From Terrimonas ginsenosidimutans (lineage in GTDB: Bacteria; Bacteroidota; Bacteroidia; Chitinophagales; Chitinophagaceae): DNA of 64,000 bases. A model generated the notes under the pieces. The model searched no databases. It was not told the DNA's origin and saw nothing but the letters and a program-made list of their open reading frames with translations. Position 1 is the stretch's first letter. Each line of letters opens with the position of its first letter. The translations under genes were made by a program, and so were the position numbers. Location of the stretch: assembly GCF_022012415.1 (NCBI RefSeq), contig NZ_JAKLTR010000023.1, forward strand, positions 1 through 64,000, in the 5' to 3' direction. Positions 42,759-51,566 of this stretch are shown in pieces.

Positions 42759-42931
42759 ATGTTCTTTTTAATTTAAAGAGTATTATTCTAAAGACATTAC
42801 TTTTTTACAAAAATGTCTTTAGAATTTTCATGCGATAGATTAACTGAGATTCCTGCAAATGATAGAGAAAAACAGATATTGGTAATAAAATGAAGTCTTT
42901 GAAATATGAAATAAAGACCTCGTCACTTTTA

Positions 42932-42984
42932 TAAACCCGTCTTCATTAGACCTGGGCAGTAAAGCGAATTTAACGAATATTAAT
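42932..42984. repeat. Direct repeat copy 1 flanking the DUF6624-like gene
   Basis: A 53-base segment whose last 26 bases (42959-42984) match 44810-44835 at 25 of 26 positions; the upstream 27 bases are more diverged. The two copies lie 1.85 kb apart in the same orientation around the DUF6624-like gene. The remaining 409-bp gap holds a short reading-frame remnant (43059-43166). Confidence 0.7.
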
Positions 42985-43058
42985 TGTCGAGAGTGAATTA
43001 GATTAAGTGAAAGACACCTATATGTTAGAGTTCAAACAAGTCATTGATTCGGGTAGGA

Positions 43059-43166
43059 TTACCAGATAAACTTGCCAATTAGCTCTTTACCATTAGATGT
43101 TAAATAATAGGGTGACATTTTGCTACTGTTTGTGTCTCCTGATTCATCCGACTTGTACACTGAGTT
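43059..43166 (-). pseudogene. 35-codon in-frame extension after the DUF6624-like gene
   Basis: Directly after the stop of the DUF6624-like gene, the same frame stays open for 35 codons, including KMSPYYLTSNGKELIGKFIW at its end. It reads like the terminus of a protein, since PYYLTSNGKEL resembles a winged-helix or small-domain C-terminus. It may be a remnant of a longer version ended by a new stop, or a tiny gene starting at the internal ATG or GTG. No family is recognised. Confidence 0.3.
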
Positions 43167-44444
43167 TTAATCAACCCGTTTATGAATATTAAGCCATCGC
43201 GGTTCTTTATGTAGTATGTTGAACGAAGGTTGTTGCAATAATTGTTTTTTGTTTAAACTGCTTCTAAGAAATAGCAGATCTAAAAAGTCTAATGCTATAC
43301 TTTTATATTTTTCATCTTTGTTTACCATTGCAATTTTTGAAAAAATAATTGCTGCCTCAAAATTGTCTGCGTTACTCATGCCGCCTAAAAACGTAGAGGC
43401 ACTATTATAAAAGTCATATACTTTTTGAAACTCATTTTTTTCATAGCTATATTTTGCACTATCGATAAGTAGTTGCACCTGTGCCTTGTAATCAGCGTCG
43501 TTTGCGGTTGATTTGTCCATACTTATGTTATGATAGTCGAATCCATAAGTTAGTGCATAGATTTTTAATGGTATTAGTCCAATTTTTTGTCTTCGCTCAT
43601 CTGTCATGTATTCTTCTGCAATAGGTCTAAATGCAGAAGCTTTACCATTACTCGTCCATTCTACCTGAGTTCCATAACGTTGTTTATAATTGAGGTTGCA
43701 TTGAACCCTGTCAAATAGGAAAGCGTAATTCTCCATATTGATTTCTTTCGTTCCATTTAACTTTTCCATGGCGCTCAGGGCCGTTTGCTGAAACAAAACA
43801 TCCTGGTCTGCATGTTGAACGATCAGCCATAAATTATTTTGCCCATCTTTCCCTATCTGTGATATTTTGGGCCATCCATATTGAATGATGATTTCTTTTG
43901 CTCTGTTCATATTCCGCAGATCGGATCTCATGATCTGCTCGTTGATACTCTTTTTTACACTATCATTTTTGGCCTGGACTTTTTGGTATCTGAGTTTTTG
44001 GTCAAACAATGCCATTAAGTTGATTTCTTTGCGCAGCGCAGGCAGCGCCAGGGTCTTCTCATATCGGCTATCCGCTGAAGACGCTGCTACTTGGATCGTC
44101 TTCCATTTTGTAGGATAGATATTTTTCAATTGATCAAAGTATGGGTCAGACAGTAGCCAATCGGCCTCCGTCCACCCATTAGCGATCGAAAGTTGCAGGA
44201 ATTCAAAAGCTTTATTGGCATTACCGTCTAACGAATACATGCCTGCGGCCTTATAAGCAGTTAGTGCATCGGCTTCTTTTATTCGAAAAGCTTGGTCATA
44301 ATAAGTAATCGCCTTTTTATAATCTTTCTGAAGATGTAGTAAACTGGCTTTCGCTACCAATGTTTGATAAATACTGTCCGACTGAGCATTTGAGACAGTT
44401 GAGAGAAACAAATAGCAACAAATAATTAAAAATGATTTCATCAT
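43167..44444 (-). CDS. DUF6624-like protein with N-terminal TPR-type helices
   Basis: A 425-residue protein with a signal peptide (MMKSFLIICCYLFLSTVSNAQ). Helical repeats occur in the first 110 residues (KKAITYYDQAFRIKEADALT, AYKAAGMYSLDGNANKAF). The central block (about 175-305: YGWPKISQIGKDGQNNLWLI, VQHADQDVLFQQ, YKQRYGTQV) resembles the DUF6624 family. The C-terminus is again helical. The function of the family is unknown. Codon use is AT-rich compared with its neighbours, and imperfect direct repeats flank it, so acquisition by transfer is plausible. It stands alone with no obvious partner. Confidence 0.65.
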   Translation of the reverse strand: MMKSFLIICCYLFLSTVSNAQSDSIYQTLVAKASLLHLQKDYKKAITYYDQAFRIKEADALTAYKAAGMYSLDGNANKAFEFLQLSIANGWTEADWLLSDPYFDQLKNIYPTKWKTIQVAASSADSRYEKTLALPALRKEINLMALFDQKLRYQKVQAKNDSVKKSINEQIMRSDLRNMNRAKEIIIQYGWPKISQIGKDGQNNLWLIVQHADQDVLFQQTALSAMEKLNGTKEINMENYAFLFDRVQCNLNYKQRYGTQVEWTSNGKASAFRPIAEEYMTDERRQKIGLIPLKIYALTYGFDYHNISMDKSTANDADYKAQVQLLIDSAKYSYEKNEFQKVYDFYNSASTFLGGMSNADNFEAAIIFSKIAMVNKDEKYKSIALDFLDLLFLRSSLNKKQLLQQPSFNILHKEPRWLNIHKRVD

Positions 44445-44782
44445 ACTGGGTTTAGTGGAAATTCATTCAATATGACGGCACCTGAAAAGCATCAGACTAA
44501 ACTGCTGCCGCTGAATAAAGACACAAAAGTTAGAGATTGACATAACTATCTACCAGCTCGATTGTAAACAGGCTACCTAAGCCAGATTTCCCTGATCTTC
44601 TCTGTTGATTCAGAAAATTGAGAAATATTTATATGGCCTTTGTGTTTTGAAGACGCATATTATTACAAATATTTTTCGGCATTTTTACTGAAGTCGGTAC
44701 CAACTATAAAAAAGCATGCTCAATCCCTGATCTCTCTGCTATTTCTATCAAATAGGGCCTGATCTCAATAGGCATGCGTCTT

Positions 44783-44835
44783 TAAACCCACCTTTATTAT
44801 GCTTAAGCGGTAAAGTGAATTTAACGAATATTAAT
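44783..44835. repeat. Direct repeat copy 2 flanking the DUF6624-like gene
   Basis: Partner of 42932-42984. Its last 26 bases (44810-44835) differ from copy 1 at one position. The surrounding gap (44445-45356) is AT-rich. On the minus strand near 44700-44780 a 23-codon frame (MPIEIRPYLIEIAERSGIEH...) is open but too short to call a gene. Confidence 0.7.
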
Positions 44836-44935
44836 ATGTGATGAATGAAATTTTTGAATAGGTAAAAGGCATATTTATTTTAGGTATTCTGACAACATAT
44901 TTTTCAAAACAAAAGCAGAAAAAAAGAAAACAATC

Positions 44936-45066
44936 ACTTTGTGGCCGGGCAAAGGTTGCGCGGTGCTATAAGTCCCGAACAGTGGCAAGGCACGAAGCCA
45001 TTATGGGCGCGCAGCATCCTGCCGGGCACTACCCTGGCTGCCTTTTGGCTCTCACCAAAGAGAAAG
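44936..45066 (+). other. GC-rich patch with short open frame in AT-rich gap
   Basis: A roughly 130-base GC-rich island inside AT-rich DNA. From a GTG at 44941 a 43-codon frame runs to the TGA at 45070-45072 (it includes SPEQWQGTKPLWARSILPG and LAAFWLSPKRK). No family is recognised. The sharp change in base composition suggests a separate origin, such as a mobile-repeat remnant. Confidence 0.3.
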
Positions 45067-45356
45067 CTGTGAATAAATAATACCTTAGCAACTATTGAGC
45101 TTCTTTGATTGGAAGCCGTTTAGGATTGCATCAGAGGATGGGGGGAAAGTGTGACTTGTTTTATGTAACTGTTCAGCGGATAGTTGCCCTCAGAAACAAG
45201 GATATCCTAAATTTTATTTGAAGATGACCATGTTGCATCGGCACGTAATCTTTTTAAATGTAGCTAAACACGCTAATTCATCCTTCAGAAAAAAACACTC
45301 AAAAAACTTTTTCCCCCTCCTTTTTCCCATCTTTTTCCTCTTTCCTCTCTTAGCCT

Positions 45357-45364
45357 TAGTTTTG
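45357..45364 (+). promoter_or_regulatory. -7 box of the ureohydrolase-like gene
   Basis: TAGTTTTG matches TAnnTTTG and ends 6 bases before the ATG at 45371. It supports that ATG as the start rather than the upstream ATG at 45218, and predicts an almost leaderless mRNA. Confidence 0.55.
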
Positions 45365-45370
45365 CAGGAT

Positions 45371-46507
45371 ATGTCAGACTATCTTCATCTCACCGACTTC
45401 CTCTCTCCCATCAACCTGCATGAAATATCGCAGGATGAAGGCTATAAAGACGGGCAGTTCGGTCATATTTTATCTGTATACGATGGCGAAATGCCGGATC
45501 TGGATGATATTCAAATTGTAATTGTAGGCTGTGGTGAACAGCGGGGGAGCGGTATGATCGGCTCTGAAAACCGTGCCCCGGATACCATCAGGCGTCATTT
45601 CTACCAATTATATTACTGGCACACTGATATAAAAATTGCGGATATCGGAAATCTGCAGCCCGGTGCCTCATTTGCCGACTCCTACGCTGCCTTGAAAACG
45701 GTGATCAAGGAATTGAATGACGATGGCAAGCTTGTGGTAGTCCTGGGGGGATCACATGATCTTACCCTTGCACAGTATCATGCCAATGCCGACAAAAAGA
45801 GACAGGTGGAAGCGTCGGTGGTGGATGCGTTGATCGACCTAGATATGACTTCTCCTTTCCGCAATCAGAACTTCCTGATGGAAATGCTTACCGGCGAACC
45901 GAATTACATGCGTCATTACAATCATATCGGTTTCCAAAGTTACTATGTACATCCGCGCATGCTGGAAACGATGGATAAACTGCGCTTTGACTGCTATCGG
46001 GTAGGTCATGTAAAAGAAACCATCGAAGAAATGGAGCCGGTGATCCGCAACAGCAACATATTCTCCTTTGACATTTCTTCCATTGCCAACGCCTATGCTC
46101 CGGCAAATAATACCTCTCCAAATGGATTCAACGGGGAAGAATCGTGCATCCTGATGCAATACGCCGGCATGAGCCCGAATGTCGGAAGCGTTGGTATTTA
46201 CGGTTACCAGGCACAGAATGACCGTGATGAACTCACGGCGCGGCAGATCAGCCAGATGCTCTGGTATCTGCTGGATGGAAGAAGCCGTGGCCGCAGGGAA
46301 GCGCTGTTGGAGCAGCGCGATTCCTTCAATGAGTATCACACCGCTTTTGCTGAGGTAGAAACCGTATTCCTTCAAAGCAAAAAAACGGGCAGATGGTGGA
46401 TGCAATTACCCGATAAAAAGTACATTGCCTGCAGTTATAAAGATTATCTGCTCGCCAGCAGCAACGAGATCCCTGAAAGATGGATGCGTGCTCAGGAAAG
46501 AGGATAG
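45371..46507 (+). CDS. Ureohydrolase (arginase/formimidoylglutamase) fold protein, degenerate metal site
   Basis: A 378-residue protein with the ureohydrolase fold. The glycine-histidine motif GGSHDLT is present, but the second motif reads DALIDLD where active enzymes have DAHxD, and the third reads SFDISSIANAYAP where active enzymes have SxDxDxxDPxxAP. Several manganese ligands are therefore lost and catalysis is doubtful. Relatives in Bacteroidota are often labelled formimidoylglutamase; I think this is a non-catalytic relative. The upstream frame to 45218 is rejected because a -7 box lies just before the ATG at 45371. The next gene follows after 74 bases. Confidence 0.75.
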   Translation: MSDYLHLTDFLSPINLHEISQDEGYKDGQFGHILSVYDGEMPDLDDIQIVIVGCGEQRGSGMIGSENRAPDTIRRHFYQLYYWHTDIKIADIGNLQPGASFADSYAALKTVIKELNDDGKLVVVLGGSHDLTLAQYHANADKKRQVEASVVDALIDLDMTSPFRNQNFLMEMLTGEPNYMRHYNHIGFQSYYVHPRMLETMDKLRFDCYRVGHVKETIEEMEPVIRNSNIFSFDISSIANAYAPANNTSPNGFNGEESCILMQYAGMSPNVGSVGIYGYQAQNDRDELTARQISQMLWYLLDGRSRGRREALLEQRDSFNEYHTAFAEVETVFLQSKKTGRWWMQLPDKKYIACSYKDYLLASSNEIPERWMRAQERG

Positions 46508-46581
46508 CAGGGAGTTGGAACACTTCGTCCACTGTCATCTTAAAAAAACCTTGTCACGATCAGCGTTAAAATATCTAACTC

Positions 46582-47637
46582 ATGATGAACAGAACAACGA
46601 TCATAAAAGCCGGTATCTGCTCTTACGGCATGAGCGGCAAACTTTTTCATGCACCATTCATCAATGCTCATCCGGGTTTCGAATTGTCAGCAATTGTGGA
46701 AAGGAGTAAGAATGAATCAAGGGAGAGATATCCTGAGTCGAAACTGGTGCGAGCTGTGGATGAGTTGTTTGAAGATGATTCATTACAATTGATCATCGTA
46801 AATACGCCTGTTCAAACGCATTTCGACTATGCAAAAAAAGCACTGCTCAAGGGCAAGCATGTGATAGTGGAAAAACCTTTTACTGTAACATCGGCACAGG
46901 CGCAGGAGTTGACCGATCTTGCCCATTCGCAGAACGTTCATCTTTTTGTATATCAGAATCGCCGCTATGATGGAGATTTCCTTGCGGTGAAAGAAGTGGT
47001 TCAATCAAAACTGATTGGTGATATAAAAGAGGCGGAGATCCGTTACGATCGTTATCGTCCGGAGATCAGCCCGAAAGTGCATAAAGAATCAGATCTGCCC
47101 GGTGCAGGGATCTCGTATGACCTGGGAGCCCACCTGGCGGATCAGGCATTGCAATTGTTTGGCTGGCCACAAGCAGTATTTGCGGATATGATGGCGATGC
47201 GTGATAAAAGTCCGGTGGATGATTATGTAGAGATCATTTTATATTATGCGGCACATCGTGTGCGGCTAAAAGCCTCCTGCTTTGTAAAGGAACCGGTACA
47301 GGAATATATCTTTAACGGGAGCCTGGGAACGTTCCTGCAAAAACGCTCTGATCTGCAGGAAACAATGCTGCTCAAAGGCGTGAAGCCTTCTGTTGAATCA
47401 TGGTGCCCGGCGCCGGATAAACCAGATGGATTTCTTCACACAACCGTTGATGGTAAAGACATCCGTGAAGAAAGGACCGCTGTGCCGGGTAATTATATGA
47501 ACTACTTCGAAGACGTGTACCAGGCATTGGTGAATGGCGCGCCAAATCCGGTTCCGGGGGAAGACGGAGTAAGATCCATACGGCTTATTGAAGCGGCGAA
47601 AGAAAGCGCCAGAGAGGGAAAGGTCGTCAAAGTTTAG
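46582..47637 (+). CDS. Gfo/Idh/MocA family oxidoreductase
   Basis: A 351-residue NAD(P)-dependent sugar-type oxidoreductase. The Rossmann motif is IKAGICSYGMSGKLFHAPFI (a divergent GxGxxG). The EKP motif that binds the cofactor is in HVIVEKPFTVT (about residue 96), and LFVYQNRRYDGDF and the substrate-domain GAGISYDLGAHLADQAL follow. The catalytic-type His is in that last motif. The family acts on sugars, inositols or biliverdin-like compounds; the substrate here is unknown. No sugar-uptake genes are nearby. Start is ATG-ATG at 46582. Confidence 0.88.
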   Translation: MMNRTTIIKAGICSYGMSGKLFHAPFINAHPGFELSAIVERSKNESRERYPESKLVRAVDELFEDDSLQLIIVNTPVQTHFDYAKKALLKGKHVIVEKPFTVTSAQAQELTDLAHSQNVHLFVYQNRRYDGDFLAVKEVVQSKLIGDIKEAEIRYDRYRPEISPKVHKESDLPGAGISYDLGAHLADQALQLFGWPQAVFADMMAMRDKSPVDDYVEIILYYAAHRVRLKASCFVKEPVQEYIFNGSLGTFLQKRSDLQETMLLKGVKPSVESWCPAPDKPDGFLHTTVDGKDIREERTAVPGNYMNYFEDVYQALVNGAPNPVPGEDGVRSIRLIEAAKESAREGKVVKV

Positions 47638-47674
47638 GATCACAAAGAATACTGAGTTGATAAACTATCTGCTG

Positions 47675-48970
47675 ATGAGATCACAACCAAAGTTCACAAG
47701 GAAGTATGGGTGGATATTATTGCCTTTTTTTCTTTTTTCATGTAGCTCTTCAAAAGTCTTTCGCTCTGCTAAACAGGATCTTTTAAACGAAAACGTTATT
47801 GGATCGGCGCACATCGGAATTTCTATTTATGATGTAGATTCCCGTAAGTTTATTTTTGACCATGATGGCGATAAATATTTCGTACCTGCCAGCAATACAA
47901 AGATACCTGCGTGCTATGCAGCTATGAAATACCTCGGGAACAAGTTGCCAGTATTTATTTATGAAGAAAAAGGAAAGGATACTATCGTAATTCAGGGGAT
48001 GGGCAATCCTGATTTTCTTCACCCGGATTTTAAAGACCAGGAAGCGTTCAGTTTTTTAAAAAAATATCGCCATATCATACTTTCCCATCAGAACTTCGAT
48101 GATTTTTTGGGAAATGGATGGGCATGGAATGACTACATGGAACCTTATATGGCAAACCGTGGAGAACTTCCTTTATACGGCAATATTGTTTTCGCTAAAT
48201 GGAAAAACGGCAGCTTGCACGTCATCCCTTCGTATTTTAAAAAGAACGAGGTGCCGCCGAACGATTTAAAGCCGGCGTTTGACGTTATGAAAGGGTTTCA
48301 ACTTAATCATTTCTTTTTCATACCCGGCACGAAGACCTCTGCTGAAATACCTTTTACACCTGATATCGAAGACCTTGCAGCTTTATTAGCCGATACATTA
48401 CATGTCAGTGTTGAGCCGCAGATCAGGCAAATGGGTAAGACGGCTGCATATTTCAGATCAAGATCCGTTGATTCCGTACTTGCTCCCATGATGCATCGCA
48501 GCGATAACTTCTTCGCGGAACAAATGCTGCTGATGGTAAGCCAGCAACTACTCGGTAAAATGAACGATGCTGACATCATAGACACTTTGCTGAAAACAGA
48601 CCTCGCCACTCTTCCCCAAAAACCAAAATGGGTTGACGGGTCAGGATTGAGCCGCTATAATTTATTTACACCGCAGGATTTTGTAATGATCCTTGATAAG
48701 ATGCGGTCGGAGTTCGGCATGGAAAGGATCAAAACCATTTTCCCTACCGGCGGCGAAGGAACGATCAGCAGCTATTACCAGGAAGAGAAAGGGCAGATCT
48801 TTGCAAAAACAGGTACGCTTTCCGGGGTGGTTGCCCTGAGTGGTTACCTGTATACAAAAAAAGGAAAGCTCTTATTGTTCTCTGTGCTGGTTAATAATCA
48901 TAACGGATCGGCAACAGATGTGAGAAGAGCTGTTGAAAGATTTATTCGTAAAACACGAAGCATTAAATAG
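47675..48970 (+). CDS. dacB: D-alanyl-D-alanine carboxypeptidase/endopeptidase (PBP4 type, lipoprotein)
   Basis: A 431-residue S13-family penicillin-binding protein that trims or cuts peptidoglycan cross-links. The signal has a lipobox LFSC (Cys about residue 21), so it is membrane anchored. Active-site motifs are complete: SNTK (SxxK, about residue 70), SDN in HRSDNFFAEQM (SxN), and AKTGTLSG (KTG). An inserted domain between SxxK and SxN is shorter than in E. coli PBP4. The ATG at 47675 is chosen because it directly precedes the lipoprotein signal. It is separated from the Gfo/Idh gene by 37 bases. Confidence 0.9.
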   Translation: MRSQPKFTRKYGWILLPFFLFSCSSSKVFRSAKQDLLNENVIGSAHIGISIYDVDSRKFIFDHDGDKYFVPASNTKIPACYAAMKYLGNKLPVFIYEEKGKDTIVIQGMGNPDFLHPDFKDQEAFSFLKKYRHIILSHQNFDDFLGNGWAWNDYMEPYMANRGELPLYGNIVFAKWKNGSLHVIPSYFKKNEVPPNDLKPAFDVMKGFQLNHFFFIPGTKTSAEIPFTPDIEDLAALLADTLHVSVEPQIRQMGKTAAYFRSRSVDSVLAPMMHRSDNFFAEQMLLMVSQQLLGKMNDADIIDTLLKTDLATLPQKPKWVDGSGLSRYNLFTPQDFVMILDKMRSEFGMERIKTIFPTGGEGTISSYYQEEKGQIFAKTGTLSGVVALSGYLYTKKGKLLLFSVLVNNHNGSATDVRRAVERFIRKTRSIK

Positions 48971-49059
48971 CCGCAACCTCTTCTACATAATTAAGCTTGC
49001 ATGCCCGCCGCGTTAAGGAGTTGAATCAATTTTATTGACGCAGAAAGACTTGGCGTCCT

Positions 49060-49100
49060 TTGCGGTTACTTTGCTGGCTTTGCGATACTTCAACGCAGAT
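49060..49100. repeat. Half copy of the CGCAAAGAG word family
   Basis: CCTTTGCGGTTACTTTGCTGG followed by CTTTGCGATACTTCAACG matches the right arms at 27169-27215 and 60139-60180. The facing arm (49015-49059) is much diverged. Confidence 0.6.
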
Positions 49101-49193
49101 CCTGATGTCAGGAATCGAACCTCTTTGAAAAATTCTTCTTCCCGCCCCCAACCCTTTTCCTTTTCTCCCTGTATATGATCCCAAAGATCTTTT

Positions 49194-50981
49194 ATGAAAC
49201 GATCATATATCATCCTTTTTGCCCTACTATCTGTCCTTTCCTTTAACTGCCAGAAAGAAACAAGTGCCGACGGATTTGGCGACACACCCGGCGTCGACTC
49301 GAAAGATCCCATCACTGCCACTGTACAGGGAAATGTAATTGACGAGAATGGCGCAGCTGCTTCCGGCGTATCCATCAAAGTGGGCAATACGATGGTGCAA
49401 ACCGATTCAAAAGGTTATTTCCGGATCATCAATGCCTCCCTTGATAAAATAGCCTCACTGGTAACAGCAGATAAGTCAGGATACTTCAAATCGTATAGAA
49501 CATTTCAGGCAACAGATGCTGCAAATCATATCAGGATAAAACTGGTAAAAAGAAAACTTGCCGGAACTATCGGTGCCTCCGGTGGTGAAGTAACGCTTGC
49601 CAACGGATCAAAGGTCTCGCTTCCTGCAGGCGCTGTAATAAAGGCTGCCGGCGGAACTTATGCAGGTGATGTGCGTGTTTATGCTGCTTATATTGATCCT
49701 ACGGCGAATGATATAGGTGATGCTGTTCCCGGTTCATTCATGGCAGATAATGCCGGAGGTGATCGCGTGATCCTCGCCTCTTATGGAATGATGGCCGTAG
49801 AGCTTGAATCTGTTGCGTCAGAAAAATTACAGATCGCAGAAGGGAAAGAGGCGGTACTGACAATGCCGATACCGGCGTCATTACAAACCAGCGCACCGGC
49901 ATCCATCAGCCTTTGGTATGTGAACGAAGAAACGGGTGTATGGAAAGAAGAAGGAAAAGCCGACCGTTCCGGCAATACCTACACGGGACGAGTAAAACAT
50001 TTTTCTTTCTGGAACTGTGATATCGGCTTGCCAACCGTCACACTTACACTTTCGCTGAAAAACGAAAAGGGACTGCCGCTCGTCCATACTGCCGTACGCC
50101 TGAAGGGAACGGCGAACGGTGCTTTGACACAAGGCCATGGATTTACCGATTCACTCGGAAGCGTAAGCGGGCTGGTGCTTGCCGGTCAGCTGCTCACACT
50201 GGAAGTTTTAAACGACCAGTGCAATAGCGTTGCATACACGACAACAGTCGGGCCATTCAAAACAAATACTGACATCGGAACTATTACTATTCCGTCAGTC
50301 GCTGCTTCTGTCTTAACGATCAGGGGAAAAGTGCTCAACTGTTCAGGCGTCACTATTGCAAATGGCACTGCAATGATCAGTGTGGAGAACGCGAGCTATT
50401 ACGTAAGCACAGATCAGCAGGGTGAATTCTCAATGGCCTATATAAAATGCGGAAACAATGCACAGGCCGTATCGATCATAGGAATTGATAACGGAGCAAT
50501 GCAACAGGGCACTGCCGTAAGCTTCAACACAGGAACATCACTGGAGTTGAATGCCGGTAATGTAGTTGCTTGTGGAGTCTCCGCTACTCAATTTGTAAAC
50601 TATACAATAGATGGAGTGAGTTATCAGCTGAATAATTTCAATGCTGCAGATTCATTCACTCATTATGTTTTCCCAATGCAGCAACCCGCAACCGAAGTTG
50701 GTCACAGTATGGGAGCGTCTAATCTGGCAACAGGCAGATTGCTGTGGTTGTCATTCATCAGCCCGGGAGCAGCGGCGGGTACTTATCCCCTTGGCCGTTT
50801 ATCTGTAAATCAGTATGGCAACACAAGTGTGATCAGCCCTGCAACCGTTTCTGTAACGAAATATCCACAGGTCATCGGGCAGTATATCGAAGGTACTTTC
50901 ACGGGCAGTTTCCGCGATTCGGTAGGCCAGGATCCGGTCCATAGAATAAACGGCAGCTTCAGATTGAGAAGACAACAGTGA
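49194..50981 (+). CDS. Lipoprotein with carboxypeptidase-like regulatory domains
   Basis: A 595-residue surface or periplasmic lipoprotein. The signal ends in LSFNC (lipobox, Cys about residue 19). Two carboxypeptidase-regulatory-like repeats are visible: QGNVIDENGAAASGVSIKVG then TDSKGYFRI (about 41-80), and RGKVLNCSGVTIANGTAMIS (about 380-410). Between them lies a beta-rich stretch (LANGSKVSLPAGAVIKAAGG) resembling a ZU5-like domain. It lies 39 bases upstream of the ECF sigma gene, so it may be in the same transcript as the sigma/anti-sigma pair. Ligand or role unknown. Confidence 0.75.
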   Translation: MKRSYIILFALLSVLSFNCQKETSADGFGDTPGVDSKDPITATVQGNVIDENGAAASGVSIKVGNTMVQTDSKGYFRIINASLDKIASLVTADKSGYFKSYRTFQATDAANHIRIKLVKRKLAGTIGASGGEVTLANGSKVSLPAGAVIKAAGGTYAGDVRVYAAYIDPTANDIGDAVPGSFMADNAGGDRVILASYGMMAVELESVASEKLQIAEGKEAVLTMPIPASLQTSAPASISLWYVNEETGVWKEEGKADRSGNTYTGRVKHFSFWNCDIGLPTVTLTLSLKNEKGLPLVHTAVRLKGTANGALTQGHGFTDSLGSVSGLVLAGQLLTLEVLNDQCNSVAYTTTVGPFKTNTDIGTITIPSVAASVLTIRGKVLNCSGVTIANGTAMISVENASYYVSTDQQGEFSMAYIKCGNNAQAVSIIGIDNGAMQQGTAVSFNTGTSLELNAGNVVACGVSATQFVNYTIDGVSYQLNNFNAADSFTHYVFPMQQPATEVGHSMGASNLATGRLLWLSFISPGAAAGTYPLGRLSVNQYGNTSVISPATVSVTKYPQVIGQYIEGTFTGSFRDSVGQDPVHRINGSFRLRRQQ

Positions 50982-51020
50982 AAAGACGTATTTTGGTGCC
51001 TCGGAAAACACAAACCCTTA

Positions 51021-51566
51021 TTGCATCACGGCGGAGAGAATATAAATAGCATCATCAGCGGTTGCAGAAATAACGATCGCAGGTCCCAGGAGCTCTTGTA
51101 CAGGAATTTCTATGGGGCCATGATGTCTTTTTGTCTGCGCTATACGCAAAATGAACAGGATGCGCTCGAAGTTTTGAACACTGGTTTTTATAAAGTCTTT
51201 AAGAATATACACCAGTACGATGAGCAGAAGGCAGCGCTTTATACCTGGATCCGCACAATAGTGTTGAACACCTGTATCGATTTTATAAAAACTAAAAACG
51301 GGCGAATAGTACAGCAGGAACTGGATCAGGCGGCAGGTGTTGACCTGTCGCCTGAGGTGTTTAGTAAGATGTCTTCGGAAGAAATACTCCGTGTCATACG
51401 TAAGCTGCCACCTGCAACCCAGACCGTTTTCAATTTGTATGTAATGGAAGGGTATGCGCACAGGGAAATAGCGCAGCTTCTCCAGATCAGCGAAGGAACC
51501 AGCAAATGGCATCTCAGCGAAGCCCGTAAACAATTAAAAACAATGATCCGCCAGTTGAATGAGTGA
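51021..51566 (+). CDS. ECF-type RNA polymerase sigma factor
   Basis: A 181-residue ECF sigma factor. Region 2 spans about residues 20-95 (YRNFYGAMMSFCLRYTQNEQ and the -10-recognition helix ALYTWIRTIVLNTCIDFIK). Region 4 spans about 125-178 (LPPATQTVFNLYVMEGYAHR and the helix-turn-helix EIAQLLQISEGTSKWHLSEA). No region 3 is present. The start is a TTG at 51021: the frame is open 39 bases upstream with no ATG or GTG. The stop overlaps the start of the next gene by 8 bases, pointing to coupled translation with the likely anti-sigma factor. Confidence 0.92.
   Translation: MHHGGENINSIISGCRNNDRRSQELLYRNFYGAMMSFCLRYTQNEQDALEVLNTGFYKVFKNIHQYDEQKAALYTWIRTIVLNTCIDFIKTKNGRIVQQELDQAAGVDLSPEVFSKMSSEEILRVIRKLPPATQTVFNLYVMEGYAHREIAQLLQISEGTSKWHLSEARKQLKTMIRQLNE

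Noticed and set aside
45218-45370. N-terminal 51-residue extension of the ureohydrolase-like gene
   Set aside because: A -7 box lies immediately before the ATG at 45371, and the extension has no family similarity.
49105-49125. GGAATCGAACCTC, which reads as a tRNA T-loop on the minus strand
   Set aside because: The flanking bases do not form a T-stem, and no acceptor, D or anticodon arms can be drawn around it.
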